Source of the DNA: Chthonomonadales bacterium
GTDB taxonomy: Bacteria; Armatimonadota; Chthonomonadetes; Chthonomonadales; CAJBBX01
Direction: 5' to 3'
NCBI GenBank assembly: GCA_027459625.1
Contig: DAIDHP010000002.1
Span: 145,279-209,278 of the forward strand
Length of the DNA: 64,000 nucleotides
Shown here: in pieces, positions 17,924 to 27,075 of the stretch
Numbering within the stretch: the first letter of the stretch is position 1
Layout of the letters: every line of letters starts with the position of its first letter
Translations under genes and position numbers: made by a program
Notes under the pieces: model-generated
What the model was told of the DNA's origin: nothing
Database searches by the model: none
Seen by the model: only the letters and a program-made list of their open reading frames with translations

Positions 17924-18615
17924 AATTCGGAGTTGTGCGTTTTCCCGGGTCGAATTGCGATCAGGACGCCTATTACGTGTTACGCGATGTTTTCGGGAAA
18001 CAGGTGGACTATATCTGGCATCAGGAAAGAGATGTGAAAGGGTATGACTGCATCGTTCTGCCCGGCGGTTTTTCCTATGGGGATTACTTGCGCACGGGCG
18101 CCATTGCGCGTTTCTCGCCTGTGATGGAGGCGGTGATCGCTCACGCGCAAAAGGGAAAGTTTCTAATAGGCATATGCAACGGTTTCCAAGTTCTCTGCGA
18201 ATCGCACCTGCTTCCAGGGGCGCTGGTTAGAAACACAGGGCTGAAGTTTGTCTGCAGGCACGTGTATTTGAGAGTGGAGAACGCTTCCACTCCATGGACC
18301 AATTCCGCCAAAGTGGGGCAAGTGTTGCGAATACCTGTGGCTCATGGAGAGGGTAGATACGTCGCGGAACCTGAAACGCTTCAAAAATTAAATGAAACCG
18401 GACGGATACTATTTAGGTATTGTGATGATAAAGGAAATATTTCCGAGGCTGGCAACCCCAACGGTTCCATGGAGGGCATCGCGGGAATCGCGAATGAGTC
18501 CTTCAACGTGCTTGGAATGATGCCGCATCCGGAACGCGCCTCGGAAAAGATGCTGCAATCCGCCGACGGCAAAGTAATTTTCGACAGCATAATCAAGACT
18601 CTCTTATTGCAATAA
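17920..18615 (+). CDS. purQ: FGAM synthase glutaminase subunit PurQ
   Basis: A 231-residue class I glutamine amidotransferase that supplies ammonia to PurL in purine synthesis. '[14 protein letters not shown]' is the PurQ N-terminus, '[11 protein letters not shown]' holds the catalytic Cys, and 'MMPHPERA' holds the catalytic His-x-Glu. The GTG start overlaps the purS stop by four bases, so the subunits are coupled. Confidence 0.96.
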   Translation: MKFGVVRFPGSNCDQDAYYVLRDVFGKQVDYIWHQERDVKGYDCIVLPGGFSYGDYLRTGAIARFSPVMEAVIAHAQKGKFLIGICNGFQVLCESHLLPGALVRNTGLKFVCRHVYLRVENASTPWTNSAKVGQVLRIPVAHGEGRYVAEPETLQKLNETGRILFRYCDDKGNISEAGNPNGSMEGIAGIANESFNVLGMMPHPERASEKMLQSADGKVIFDSIIKTLLLQ

Positions 18616-18650
18616 CTCTTTAATCTCACACTGGGGAGGTGCAGCCTCTC

Positions 18651-19958
18651 ATGGTTAATCGCAAGATACTGTTGTTGCCGCTCCTTATATCCTTGATGTT
18701 TTTCCACGCAAGGGTGACTCACGCCCAATCCCCATCAAGCGAGGTTTATGTCGCTACGCTTGCCAATCAGCCGATTATGCCTCCCACGAAGGATTATCTC
18801 ATTGGCGCGTTGCATCGAGCCGAGGCGAATAACGCCCAGTGCTTCATAGTGCAAATGGACACGCCCGGAGGGGATGGGGAGTCCATGAGGGATATCGCCC
18901 AGACTTTTCTGCTTTCCACCATCCCCGTGGTGGTCTATGTGACCCCCGAAGGCGCGAGAGCGGCGTCCGCGGGAGCCATCATCGCGCTTTCCGCCAATCT
19001 CATCGCCATGACCCCGGGCACCAATATCGGCGCCTCTCATCCTGTGATGGAGGGGGGCGGCAATTTGCCCAGCGACATCAGAAAAAAGGTGACCAACGAT
19101 ATGGCCGCCTTCGTGCGGAACCTCGCGGAAAAACGAGGCAAGAACCCGAAACTGTCCGAAGAGTTTGTTATTAAAAGCATCTCTCTCACTGCGAATGAAG
19201 CTTATCAACGCAAGCTGGCGGATATTCTTTCGCCAACCCTTTCGGACTTATTGAGGCAACTCAACGGGAGGAAGGTGGATACGTACTCCGGGGAAAAGAC
19301 AATGCAAACCCTGAACGCCAAGGTGGTGAATATCCCTCTGTCTCCGTGGCAGGAGGCATTGCTGTTTCTTTTCAATCCCAACGTTGCATTGATTTTAGGT
19401 GCAATCGCCTTTTACGGAATTATCACCGAAATCTCTCATCCGGGTGCGATCTTTCCCGGAGTTGCCGGCGTAATCGCCTTGGTTCTTTCTCTGTACGCAT
19501 TGGCTGCTCTCAACGCCAATATCGCCGGCGTGGTGTTGCTGATCCTCGCCGCCGTGTTATTTGTGATCGATGTCTATGCGGTGACCCATGGCGTTTTGAC
19601 CATTGGGGGGATCATATGCTTCGTAGCGGGTTCGCTGATGCTCTTTAACGGCTCTCCCGAGGGGGTGAGCCCTTCCCTATCCGTTATCATCACGCTTGCG
19701 TTGGTTTCGGCGTTATTCTCCGTGGTCGTACTTGGTTCCGCACTCAGGTTGAGGAGAAGACCGGCTGGAAGTGGACCGGAAACCCTTATTGGCAAGTTCA
19801 CGGACGCCCGCACGGATATCAATCCCAAAGGGAAAGTCTTCCTGGACGGATCCTACTGGAGCGCGGAGAATGCGGGGGAGGAACCCATAAAACCCGGTGA
19901 TCGGGTGAAAGTGGTTTCGCGAGAGGGATTGACGTTAAGAGTCGTCAAGAGCCCATGA
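18651..19958 (+). CDS. NfeD-family membrane-bound serine protease
   Basis: A 435-residue protein with a signal peptide ('LLPLLISLMFFHARVTHAQ'), then a ClpP/SppA-like protease domain. 'QMDTPGGDGESMRDI' and the nucleophile Ser in 'GARAASAGAIIA' are present. Four or five membrane segments follow (about residues 230-360), and a C-terminal OB-fold NfeD domain ends 'DRVKVVSREGLTLRVVKS'. The long NfeD class processes stomatin/flotillin-type membrane proteins. The only SPFH gene in this window is at 29804 with its own short NfeD, so a direct link is not implied. ATG 18651 is preferred; GGAGG is 11 nt upstream. Confidence 0.92.
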   Translation: MVNRKILLLPLLISLMFFHARVTHAQSPSSEVYVATLANQPIMPPTKDYLIGALHRAEANNAQCFIVQMDTPGGDGESMRDIAQTFLLSTIPVVVYVTPEGARAASAGAIIALSANLIAMTPGTNIGASHPVMEGGGNLPSDIRKKVTNDMAAFVRNLAEKRGKNPKLSEEFVIKSISLTANEAYQRKLADILSPTLSDLLRQLNGRKVDTYSGEKTMQTLNAKVVNIPLSPWQEALLFLFNPNVALILGAIAFYGIITEISHPGAIFPGVAGVIALVLSLYALAALNANIAGVVLLILAAVLFVIDVYAVTHGVLTIGGIICFVAGSLMLFNGSPEGVSPSLSVIITLALVSALFSVVVLGSALRLRRRPAGSGPETLIGKFTDARTDINPKGKVFLDGSYWSAENAGEEPIKPGDRVKVVSREGLTLRVVKSP

Positions 19959-20052
19959 TACGGAGCGAAATCTCCGCGGGCATTATCCGTTTTTTCCATT
20001 AAATGACCTATTACTACTGGTTATCTCCTGTCATGGGAGAGAGGAGGCCGAT

Positions 20053-20913
20053 ATGAAATATTCGTTCATGATCGAACCCGGTCATACCGTAAAGCTCAAG
20101 GATTACGATCCGGATTTTAATGCAGGCTTGAAAAAGGAGGAGGTTGCCGCCAAACTGGAGAAGCTGGGTGAAGAGCTTAGTGAGCTTCAGTACCTTATGT
20201 ACGCCGCTGCGGACACATCGCTGCTGATTGTGCTGCAAGGCAGGGATACAAGCGGAAAGGACGGTACGATTCGACACCTGACATCGCACATGAATGCGCA
20301 GAGTTGCAGGGTGGCGTCCTTCAAGCAGCCCACCTCCGAGGAGTTAGGGCACGATTTCCTGTGGCGTATTCACAAGGAGACTCCGATTAAAGGTTCCATC
20401 ACTATATTCAACAGATCCCATTACGAGGATGTCCTTGTGGTCAAAGTGCACAAACTGGCTCCCGAAAAGATCATTGAGAGAAGATATGACCATATCAACA
20501 ACTTTGAAGAGACGTTGATAGACGCCGGAACATGCATCATCAAGTTCAATCTTCACATATCCAAGGATGAGCAGAAGGCGAGATTACTGGATCGTGAAAA
20601 GGAATCGGTCAAATCTTGGAAGCTGTCGGTGGCGGACTGGAAGGAGCGCGAGCTATGGGACCAATACACGGAGGCTTATGAAAAAGCCTTGGAGAAATGC
20701 AGCACTAAGAACGCCCTATGGTATGTGATTCCTGCAAATCACAAATGGTTCCGCGACTTGGCGATCACCGAGGTGGTGGTGGAGCGGCTTCGTCCGTATC
20801 GGGATAGATGGCAGGAGGATCTTAAAAAGAGGGGCGTTATCGCGCTCAAGGAGTTGCAGGCCTACAGGGATTCCCTGAAAGCCGGAGGAAAGTCCACTTC
20901 CGGAGAGGCTTGA
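20053..20913 (+). CDS. Polyphosphate kinase 2
   Basis: A 286-residue PPK2-family P-loop kinase that phosphorylates nucleotides with polyphosphate. Walker A is 'LQGRDTSGKDGTI', Walker B 'IFNRSHYEDVLVV', and the lid region includes 'DREKESVKSWKL'. The N-terminal 'MIEPGHTVKLKDYDPDF' is typical of the single-domain PPK2-related subfamily near class III. It may act on AMP and ADP; specificity cannot be read off. Single gene. Confidence 0.93.
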   Translation: MKYSFMIEPGHTVKLKDYDPDFNAGLKKEEVAAKLEKLGEELSELQYLMYAAADTSLLIVLQGRDTSGKDGTIRHLTSHMNAQSCRVASFKQPTSEELGHDFLWRIHKETPIKGSITIFNRSHYEDVLVVKVHKLAPEKIIERRYDHINNFEETLIDAGTCIIKFNLHISKDEQKARLLDREKESVKSWKLSVADWKERELWDQYTEAYEKALEKCSTKNALWYVIPANHKWFRDLAITEVVVERLRPYRDRWQEDLKKRGVIALKELQAYRDSLKAGGKSTSGEA

Positions 20914-20914
20914 A

Positions 20915-20981
20915 CCCCGTCCCCCTGACTAATCAGCGTGTGAATAGGATGAATCTTTTCCTCATCCTTCCCCAGACGGGG
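20915..20981 (+). other. Nested RNA hairpins after the polyphosphate kinase gene
   Basis: An outer stem CCCCGTC (20915-20921) / GACGGGG (20975-20981) encloses an inner stem AGGATGA (20946-20952) / TCATCCT (20962-20968). It lies directly past the stop codon. No T-run follows, so it may be a Rho-independent-like 3' end or an mRNA-protective structure. Confidence 0.4.
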
Positions 20982-20985
20982 CGAC

Positions 20986-21043
20986 ATCCGATAAGCTTGA
21001 TAAGAGAGTAAAACGGTGGTGTTCGATGAATAGCTTATCGGAT
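20986..21043. repeat. 12-bp perfect inverted repeat
   Basis: ATCCGATAAGCT (20986-20997) and AGCTTATCGGAT (21032-21043) with a 34-nt loop, upstream of the metallo-hydrolase gene. It could be a hairpin or a paired operator. Confidence 0.45.
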
Positions 21044-21146
21044 ATCTTCTTTAAATTGAAATAATACGGAATCGGTGTTGCTTGGAATTCAGTTGATGTC
21101 ATGATCCGTTGGTTTTTTGTCCCTGCTTCAAGGTACAATAGTTTGC

Positions 21147-21905
21147 ATGCAGGTAATTGTTCTCGGTTCGGGGACGTCGCACGGCGTGCCAATGATCGGG
21201 TGTGCTTGCGCCGTTTGCACATCCGCCGACCCGCATAATAAGCGAACTCGTCCCTCCATAGCTGTCAGAGACGGCGAACATGTGTATGTCGTGGACACCG
21301 CACCGGAGTTTCGTTTGCAGTGTCTTGCCGTGGGGTTGAACCGCGTGGATGCGGTTTTCATCACCCATACGCATGCGGACCACATCTTCGGCATGGATGA
21401 TATCCGACGGTTTAATGATATGACGGATTCCGAGATACCCGTTTATGGTTCGAAAGAAACGCTCAGGGATATCAAACGCATTTTCCGATATATCTTCACC
21501 CCAACGCCGTTGGGGGGCGGGAAGCCGAGGATTTCCCTTCACGAAGCGGGTGCGAAGTCGGCGATTAACGGCATGACATTCCGCGCGGTACCTGTCATGC
21601 ATGGCGAACTGCCGATCCTCGGATACCGTTTTAATGATTTCGCCTACGTGACGGATGTAAGCTCCATTCCGCGGGAATCGATGGAACAACTCAAGGGATT
21701 GGACACCCTGATTATGGATGCGGTGCGTTATCGTCCGCACGCAACCCATTTCGGTCTGTATCAGACTTTGGATGTGATTGAGAGTCTCAAACCTCGGCAG
21801 GCGTTCATAACACACATCTCGCATCGCTTGGAGCACGGGATTGTCAACCGTCTGCTCCCCTCAAACGTGAAACTCGCCTATGACGGGATGCGCGTGGATT
21901 TATAA
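21147..21905 (+). CDS. PhnP-like metallo-beta-lactamase-fold hydrolase
   Basis: A 252-residue MBL-fold phosphodiesterase. The dinuclear site is 'ITHTHADHIFGMDD' (HxHxDH), with later ligands in 'VPVMHGELPIL', 'YVTDVS' and 'ITHISHR'. The N-terminal 'GCACAVCTSADPHNKRTRPS' is the extra cysteine zinc site plus RxRPS seen in PhnP, which cleaves ribosyl cyclic phosphate. No other phn gene is nearby, so the substrate is not set. ATG 21147 lacks a ribosome-binding site. A TACAAT hexamer ends only 7 nt upstream, so translation may be leaderless. Confidence 0.88.
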   Translation: MQVIVLGSGTSHGVPMIGCACAVCTSADPHNKRTRPSIAVRDGEHVYVVDTAPEFRLQCLAVGLNRVDAVFITHTHADHIFGMDDIRRFNDMTDSEIPVYGSKETLRDIKRIFRYIFTPTPLGGGKPRISLHEAGAKSAINGMTFRAVPVMHGELPILGYRFNDFAYVTDVSSIPRESMEQLKGLDTLIMDAVRYRPHATHFGLYQTLDVIESLKPRQAFITHISHRLEHGIVNRLLPSNVKLAYDGMRVDL

Positions 21906-22016
21906 TAAATCATGGCTCGCCGTAAAAATCGTGCAGGAATCGCCGATTCATTTCTCTAATGATACTGATACTATGTGATCGGATTTATTAAATTCAAATG
22001 ACCAGGAGGCTGTAAG

Positions 22017-23180
22017 ATGGCTAAGAAGCCGCTGAACATTGCATTGATCGGATGCCAATTCATGGGGAAGGCGCATAGCAACGCCTATCGCCAGGCTCCG
22101 CGTTTTTTCGATCTTCCGGTGGACCCCGTGATGAAAGTGGTATGCGGAATCACCAAGGAAGAGGCTGAGGGCGCCGCAGCGAAGTACGGCTGGCAGGACA
22201 CTTCAGGGGACTGGGAGGAGGTTGTCAACCGTCCCGATATCGACATTGTGGATATCGCCACGCCAAACAACACCCACGCGATGATCGCTATCGCCGCAGC
22301 GAAGGCGGGGAAGCATATCTTATGTGAAAAGCCTCTCTCCACGAACATGAGGGACGCCAAGGCGATGATGGATGCGGTCGAGAAGGCGGGAGTCAAAAAC
22401 GCCGTTAGCTTCTGCTATCGTCGCGCCCCCGCTGCGACGCTTGCCAAGCAACTCATAGAAGAGGGGAAGATCGGGAGAATTTATCATTTCCGAGGGCAGT
22501 ATCTTCAGGATTGGATCGTGGATCCCAAGTTCCCCTTGGTATGGAGACTGCAGAAGGAGGTTGCGGGGTCCGGAGCCCATGGCGACCTCGCGGCGCACAC
22601 CATCGATTTCGCCCGCTACCTTGTGGGGGAGATCGCGGATGTAACCGGTGTCATGGAGACCTTTATCAAGCAGCGACCCAAGCTCGCCAAAAGTGACGAT
22701 CGACTAGGAGGAGTGGCGTCGGACGAGATGGGGGATGTCACGGTGGACGACGCCAGCATGTTCCTCGCACGGTTTGAAAACGGTGCGCTGGGGACCATCG
22801 AATCCTCCCGATTTTGCCTCGGACGCAAGAACTGCAACCGCTGGGAGATCAACGGCAGCAAGGGGAGCATCTCCTTCGACGTGGAGCGCATGAACGAGCT
22901 TGAGGTCTACTTCCAGGACGACCCGCCGAACCTGCGCGGCTTCCGCACCGTTCAAGTCACGGACGGTTGCCATCCCTACACGGGGAACTACTGGCCCGCT
23001 GCCCATATCATCGGCTACGAGCACACTTTCATTAATCAGGCGAAGGATTTTCTGGAAGCCATCGCCAACGATACGCCCTATTCGCCAAGTTTCCGAGACG
23101 GCGTTAAAAACCAGGCGGTGTTGGAGGCGGTGGAGCGATCGTCCGAAACCGGAGCCTGGGTGAAACCCGAGGCGATATAA
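22017..23180 (+). CDS. Gfo/Idh/MocA-family sugar dehydrogenase
   Basis: A 387-residue NAD(P)-dependent oxidoreductase. The Rossmann start is 'IALIGCQFMGKAHSNAY', the conserved 'CEKPLS' carries the catalytic Lys, and 'GAHGDLAAHTIDFARYLVG' holds the Asp-x3-His region of the substrate domain. The family oxidises or epimerises sugars and inositols. It has no signal peptide, unlike the paralogue at 34854. AGGAGG precedes the ATG and a strong terminator follows. Confidence 0.93.
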   Translation: MAKKPLNIALIGCQFMGKAHSNAYRQAPRFFDLPVDPVMKVVCGITKEEAEGAAAKYGWQDTSGDWEEVVNRPDIDIVDIATPNNTHAMIAIAAAKAGKHILCEKPLSTNMRDAKAMMDAVEKAGVKNAVSFCYRRAPAATLAKQLIEEGKIGRIYHFRGQYLQDWIVDPKFPLVWRLQKEVAGSGAHGDLAAHTIDFARYLVGEIADVTGVMETFIKQRPKLAKSDDRLGGVASDEMGDVTVDDASMFLARFENGALGTIESSRFCLGRKNCNRWEINGSKGSISFDVERMNELEVYFQDDPPNLRGFRTVQVTDGCHPYTGNYWPAAHIIGYEHTFINQAKDFLEAIANDTPYSPSFRDGVKNQAVLEAVERSSETGAWVKPEAI

Positions 23181-23220
23181 GCTCAATCATACGCGGCATG
23201 CCGCTATGTGAAGTCCGTGT

Positions 23221-23264
23221 AAAGCATCGGGGGCGTCCGAAAAGGGACGCCCCCGATGCTTTTT
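23221..23264 (+). terminator. Strong intrinsic terminator
   Basis: An 18-bp perfect stem (23221-23238 with 23245-23262, loop GAAAAG) followed by TTTTTGAG. It can serve both the dehydrogenase (+) and the PEP-CTERM gene (-), because the flanking A and T runs are symmetric. Confidence 0.92.
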
Positions 23265-23291
23265 GAGTCGCATCATCATTGATGCCGTGGA

Positions 23292-23948
23292 TTACGCTTT
23301 GCGGAGCCTTCGCAGGAACATCCCGCCTCCAGCCATTCCCATGCTCATCAGGGTTGCGAGAACCCCTGGCTCCGGAGTGTTTTGTGACTGAATCTGGGAG
23401 CCATTGATAGCGAATGCGCCTTGTACATAATAATTATATGTGGTCCATGTATTATTTGAATATACTGAAACTCCCGTTTTGTTAGTGTTATCTGTTTCTC
23501 CCCATAGACCCCAAATCGATGATGTACCAGGATCTACTACAATCCAATAATTTTGATTAGCATTTAAATTGGCATTAAAATTGATTGATTGAAATTCTAT
23601 TGCACTTTGTGAACTATAATAAATGGTACTTGATGCCAGGGAAGTGGCACTTGGCGATGTCGGTTGTCCATCAAATAATGATACATTTACATTTCCACTG
23701 CCAGTATTTACACCTAATGCGATTTGTAGGTTTGTCATAGCGGCTGAAGTGGTTAATGAAAAAGATTCACCTAAAGCTTGATAGCTGTAATCTGAATTTC
23801 CTCCCATGAAAGTTTGTGCGATAGCAGTATTAAAGGAGGTAGTGTAATTCGAAAAGAGTGTACTGGCATTGGCATGTGACACTAAACCAAGCATCAATAC
23901 TGTGAGACTAAATCCAAATAACAGCAGGTGACGTTTTAAAATCCTCAT
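23292..23948 (-). CDS. PEP-CTERM exported surface protein
   Basis: A 218-residue protein with a signal peptide ('LLLFGFSLTVLMLGLVSHANA'), an Asn/Ser/Thr-rich beta domain like choice-of-anchor domains ('NLQIALGVNTGSGNVNVSLF'), and a C-terminal PEP-CTERM tag. The tag is 'TPEPGVLATLMSMG', then a hydrophobic stretch and the basic 'RRLRKA'. Such proteins are processed by exosortase and linked to exopolysaccharide. The gene is visibly more AT-rich than its neighbours. No exosortase gene is in view. Confidence 0.9.
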   Translation of the reverse strand: MRILKRHLLLFGFSLTVLMLGLVSHANASTLFSNYTTSFNTAIAQTFMGGNSDYSYQALGESFSLTTSAAMTNLQIALGVNTGSGNVNVSLFDGQPTSPSATSLASSTIYYSSQSAIEFQSINFNANLNANQNYWIVVDPGTSSIWGLWGETDNTNKTGVSVYSNNTWTTYNYYVQGAFAINGSQIQSQNTPEPGVLATLMSMGMAGGGMFLRRLRKA

Positions 23949-24195
23949 TTCATTTCTCCTTTGTTCATCTAAAGTTTTGGTTGGTTTTGATCGATTCGAT
24001 TTTCGGAGACTTCATTATCAATATCTGCAAAAATCAAGCCATTAACAGCAAATATACTTAATTTAGATATAATCTGGTATAAATACCGGGTATTTAAGAA
24101 GGGCTCGACTGGCATTTGCGGAACCTGTCACGCATGCATTTACACGCTTGCGTCCCTTGTGCTACACTGATTCCGATCAACCACAAGGAACGCCT

Positions 24196-25989
24196 ATGAC
24201 GGAGATTCGGACCATTCTCGCAACCGATTGCGGGAGCACGACCACCAAAGCCATTTTGATTGAAAAGGAGCCTGAGGGTTTCCGCCTTAAAGTGCGGGGG
24301 GAGGCTCCGACCACTGTGGAATCCCCTTTCGACGACGTCACCGTCGGAGTTCTCAACGCCGTCCGCGAAGTCGAGGAGCTTTCAGGGAAAAAAATCCTCT
24401 CCTCCGATAACCTCATCATCACCCCTGTGAATGAACAGGGCGAAGGGGTGGACCTCTATCTCTCCACCTCAAGCGCAGGCGGCGGCTTGCAAATGACCGT
24501 CGCCGGAGTCGTCAAATCCATGAGCGCGGAGAGCGCGGAGCGCGCCGCGCTCGGAGCGGGCGCGATTATCATGGACGTGATCGCGGTGGATGACGGACGA
24601 AAGGATTTTCAAAAGGTTGAGCGCATCCGTCAACTTAGACCGGATATGATCCTGATGTCCGGAGGCACGGATGGCGGAACCGTGAACCATTTGATCGAAA
24701 TCGCCGAGATGCTTGTTGCCGCCGACCCCAAGCCAAGGCTCGGACAGGGGGCTTCATTGCCCGTGATATACGCGGGCAACAAGGAAGCCTTCCCGGGGGT
24801 CAAGGGATTGCTTGAGGGCAGAGTCTCCCTCCGCCAGGTGGAGAACCTGCGTCCCTCCCTGGAGCGCGAAAACCTAACGCCCGCAAGGGAGGCGATACAC
24901 GAGTTATTCCTGGAGCATGTGATGCAGCAGGCCCCGGGGTACGGCAAACTCTCCGGATGGGTCAGCTCCGGCATTATGTCCACGCCCAACGCGGTGGGGC
25001 GCATCATGCAGACAATCGCCGAGCAAAGGAACATTACGGTTCTTGGAGTGGATATCGGCGGCGCGACCACCGATGTCTTTTCAGTTTTCCGCGACACCAA
25101 CGGGAATTCCATATTCAACCGCACCGTCTCCGCGAATCTCGGCATGAGTTATTCCATATGCAATGTCCTCACGGAAACGGGCGAGGAGAACATCCTTCGT
25201 TGGCTGCCTCGCGACGTGTCAACGGCGGATCTTCGGAATCAACTGAGAAACAAAATGATCCGCCCAACCACCATTCCTCAGCGGCGCGAGGATCTTCAGT
25301 TGGAGCAGGCCGTGGCAAGGGAGGCGCTGCGTTTGGCGTTCGCCCATCACAAATCCCTCGCCCGGGGGCTTACGGGAATACAGCAGCAGCGCACCATAGG
25401 GGACGTGCTTAATCAGAACGCCACTGGCGCCACACTAGTGAACATGATGACTCTGGATATGATCGTTGGCAGCGGCGGAGTGTTATCGCACGCGCCTAGG
25501 CGATCGCAATCAGCCCTCATGATGATGGACGCCTACGAACCCGAAGGGGTGACTCTTTTGACAGTCGATTCCATTTTCATGATGCCTCAGCTTGGCATCC
25601 TCTCGACCATCCTTCCCGAAGCCGCCACGGAGGTTTTCGAAAGGGATTGTTTGGTGTATCTCGGATCCTGCATCGCACCCGTGGGAGCGGCGAAGGAGGG
25701 CGATACCTGTATTTCCATCACATTGGATGGCAGGACGGAGGACATCCCCTTCGGCAGGATCAAGGTGTTTCCGCTTGCAAAGGGGGAGCAACGCTCCTGC
25801 GTGATGCAGCCCGCGAAGGGCTTTGATGTGGGAGCCGGCAGGGGGAAGCCTGTCACCGCCACTGTGTCCGGCGGAGAGGTGGGGATCATTGTGGACACCA
25901 GAGGACGCCCCTTGAAAATCCAAACGGACAAAGCTGAAAAAATACAGAAACAAAAAGAGTGGCTGGAGGCGATGGGGATTCCCTTTTAA
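24196..25989 (+). CDS. MutL/GlmL-family ATPase, stand-alone
   Basis: A 597-residue actin-like ATPase of the GlmL (glutamate mutase accessory, MutL) family. The phosphate-1 loop is 'ATDCGSTTTKAILIE' and the second 'GVDIGGATTDVFSVF', with 'LSTSSAGGGLQM' and 'ILMSGGTDGGTVNHL' between them. In clostridia GlmL protects or repairs the B12-dependent glutamate mutase, but no mutase S or E subunit gene is present here. ATG 24196 follows AAGGA at good spacing. The real partner is unknown; the barrel-sandwich protein at 27808 is a candidate by proximity only. Confidence 0.88.
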   Translation: MTEIRTILATDCGSTTTKAILIEKEPEGFRLKVRGEAPTTVESPFDDVTVGVLNAVREVEELSGKKILSSDNLIITPVNEQGEGVDLYLSTSSAGGGLQMTVAGVVKSMSAESAERAALGAGAIIMDVIAVDDGRKDFQKVERIRQLRPDMILMSGGTDGGTVNHLIEIAEMLVAADPKPRLGQGASLPVIYAGNKEAFPGVKGLLEGRVSLRQVENLRPSLERENLTPAREAIHELFLEHVMQQAPGYGKLSGWVSSGIMSTPNAVGRIMQTIAEQRNITVLGVDIGGATTDVFSVFRDTNGNSIFNRTVSANLGMSYSICNVLTETGEENILRWLPRDVSTADLRNQLRNKMIRPTTIPQRREDLQLEQAVAREALRLAFAHHKSLARGLTGIQQQRTIGDVLNQNATGATLVNMMTLDMIVGSGGVLSHAPRRSQSALMMMDAYEPEGVTLLTVDSIFMMPQLGILSTILPEAATEVFERDCLVYLGSCIAPVGAAKEGDTCISITLDGRTEDIPFGRIKVFPLAKGEQRSCVMQPAKGFDVGAGRGKPVTATVSGGEVGIIVDTRGRPLKIQTDKAEKIQKQKEWLEAMGIPF

Positions 25990-26071
25990 CCCTTATCGTC
26001 CCTTTTTCAGGTTGATGCCTATTTGATTTCACGAGAGACGATGCGTTCCATTGAACTATGTGACACCGGAG

Positions 26072-26159
26072 AGGTAATTGCAAAATTCAGAAAATGAGGC
26101 TAATATCGCTCATTTCATGCTCGGCGAAATACCTGAAACGCGAATTTTGCAATTACCTG
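26072..26159 (+). mobile_element. Intact 88-bp inverted-repeat element
   Basis: AGGTAATTGCAAAATTC ... GAATTTTGCAATTACCTG. It differs at one base from the copies at 45198 and in fic. An internal hairpin ATGAG...CTCAT sits in the left half. No clear target duplication is seen (CGGA / CGAA flanks). It lies 40 nt before the methyltransferase start. Confidence 0.85.
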
Positions 26160-26199
26160 CGAATTAAGAATTATTGCATCAGCCTAAATGGAGAGAATA

Positions 26200-27075
26200 A
26201 TGCGAGAAGAGCTAATTGATATGCTGTGTTGCCCGGAGGGTTGCGAGGAGGAACTGAGATATCATGATGTCACCTTTGCAGACGGGGAGATTGTGACGGG
26301 GGAGATCCATTGCCCATCCTGTGGCAGATACTATCCGATTCGCGAGGGGATAGCGCAACTGATGCCAAGCGATTTGACCGAGGGAGATGAACGCACTGAA
26401 GACCGTGTCGTCTCCGCCAAGCTCTCGGAAATGAGTGCGAGGGATGATCAAGTTGAAGCGTATGATAAGATGTGGTATCTAAGCCTGTATGGCTTGGCGG
26501 AGATTCCTATGACGCTTTCCATGCTTTCAGTGGCTTCGGATCATACGTTGCTGGAAGGCGGATGCGGAACGGGCAGGATGACGCACATTTTCGCGCACAG
26601 ATGCCACAGGGTGGTATCCGTGGATTTTTCATGGGAATCGCTTCGCGTGAACCGAGAGAAATTGAAGAGAAAGGGTGTCCGTAACGTGGATTTGCTCCAG
26701 GCGGATCTTTGCCGTCTTCCCATTAAAACCGAATCCGTGGACCGTGTGGTAAGTTGCGGCGTTTTGGAGCATATTCCAACACATGCAACTCGTGTGAATG
26801 CTTTAAAGGGTATGTCTCGCGTGCTTCGTGTTGGGGGGAATACGGCTATATCGGCGTATAACCACTCGTTGCTGATGCGTCTTATTGGTGAAAGGGAGGG
26901 GGAGCACGCCGGGGGGATTTACTTCATAAGGTTCACCCGCAAGGAGTTGCATGACCTTCTCTCCGAAGCGTTCTCGGTCGAGCATATTTCAAGTTCGCTC
27001 GTTTATTACCACCATGCCAGGTGTCGGAAAATAAAGTCTTACGTACCGATGGAAAAGGAAGCGATCGTCATTTGA
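26200..27075 (+). CDS. SAM-dependent methyltransferase with zinc ribbon
   Basis: A 291-residue class I methyltransferase. Residues 1-50 form a Trm112-like zinc ribbon ('CCPEGC', 'CPSCGRYYPIREGI'). The SAM site is 'LLEGGCGTGRMTHIF', the acidic loop 'VVSVDFS', and motif IV 'SCGVLEHIP'. The closest general type is the Methyltransf_11 group acting on small molecules or lipids; the substrate is unknown. ATG 26200 has GGAGAG 5-6 nt upstream, better than ATG 26188. It overlaps the next gene by 4 nt if that starts at TTG 27072. Confidence 0.88.
   Translation: MREELIDMLCCPEGCEEELRYHDVTFADGEIVTGEIHCPSCGRYYPIREGIAQLMPSDLTEGDERTEDRVVSAKLSEMSARDDQVEAYDKMWYLSLYGLAEIPMTLSMLSVASDHTLLEGGCGTGRMTHIFAHRCHRVVSVDFSWESLRVNREKLKRKGVRNVDLLQADLCRLPIKTESVDRVVSCGVLEHIPTHATRVNALKGMSRVLRVGGNTAISAYNHSLLMRLIGEREGEHAGGIYFIRFTRKELHDLLSEAFSVEHISSSLVYYHHARCRKIKSYVPMEKEAIVI

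Noticed and set aside
20986..21043. CRISPR or attachment-site reading of the 12-bp inverted repeat
   Set aside because: It is a single inverted pair with no repeat array, integrase or tRNA beside it.
27021..27071. Start at GTG 27021 for the pilin-like protein
   Set aside because: It would overlap the methyltransferase by 55 nt; TTG 27072 gives a 4-nt coupled overlap with AAGGAAG upstream. Not excluded, only less likely.
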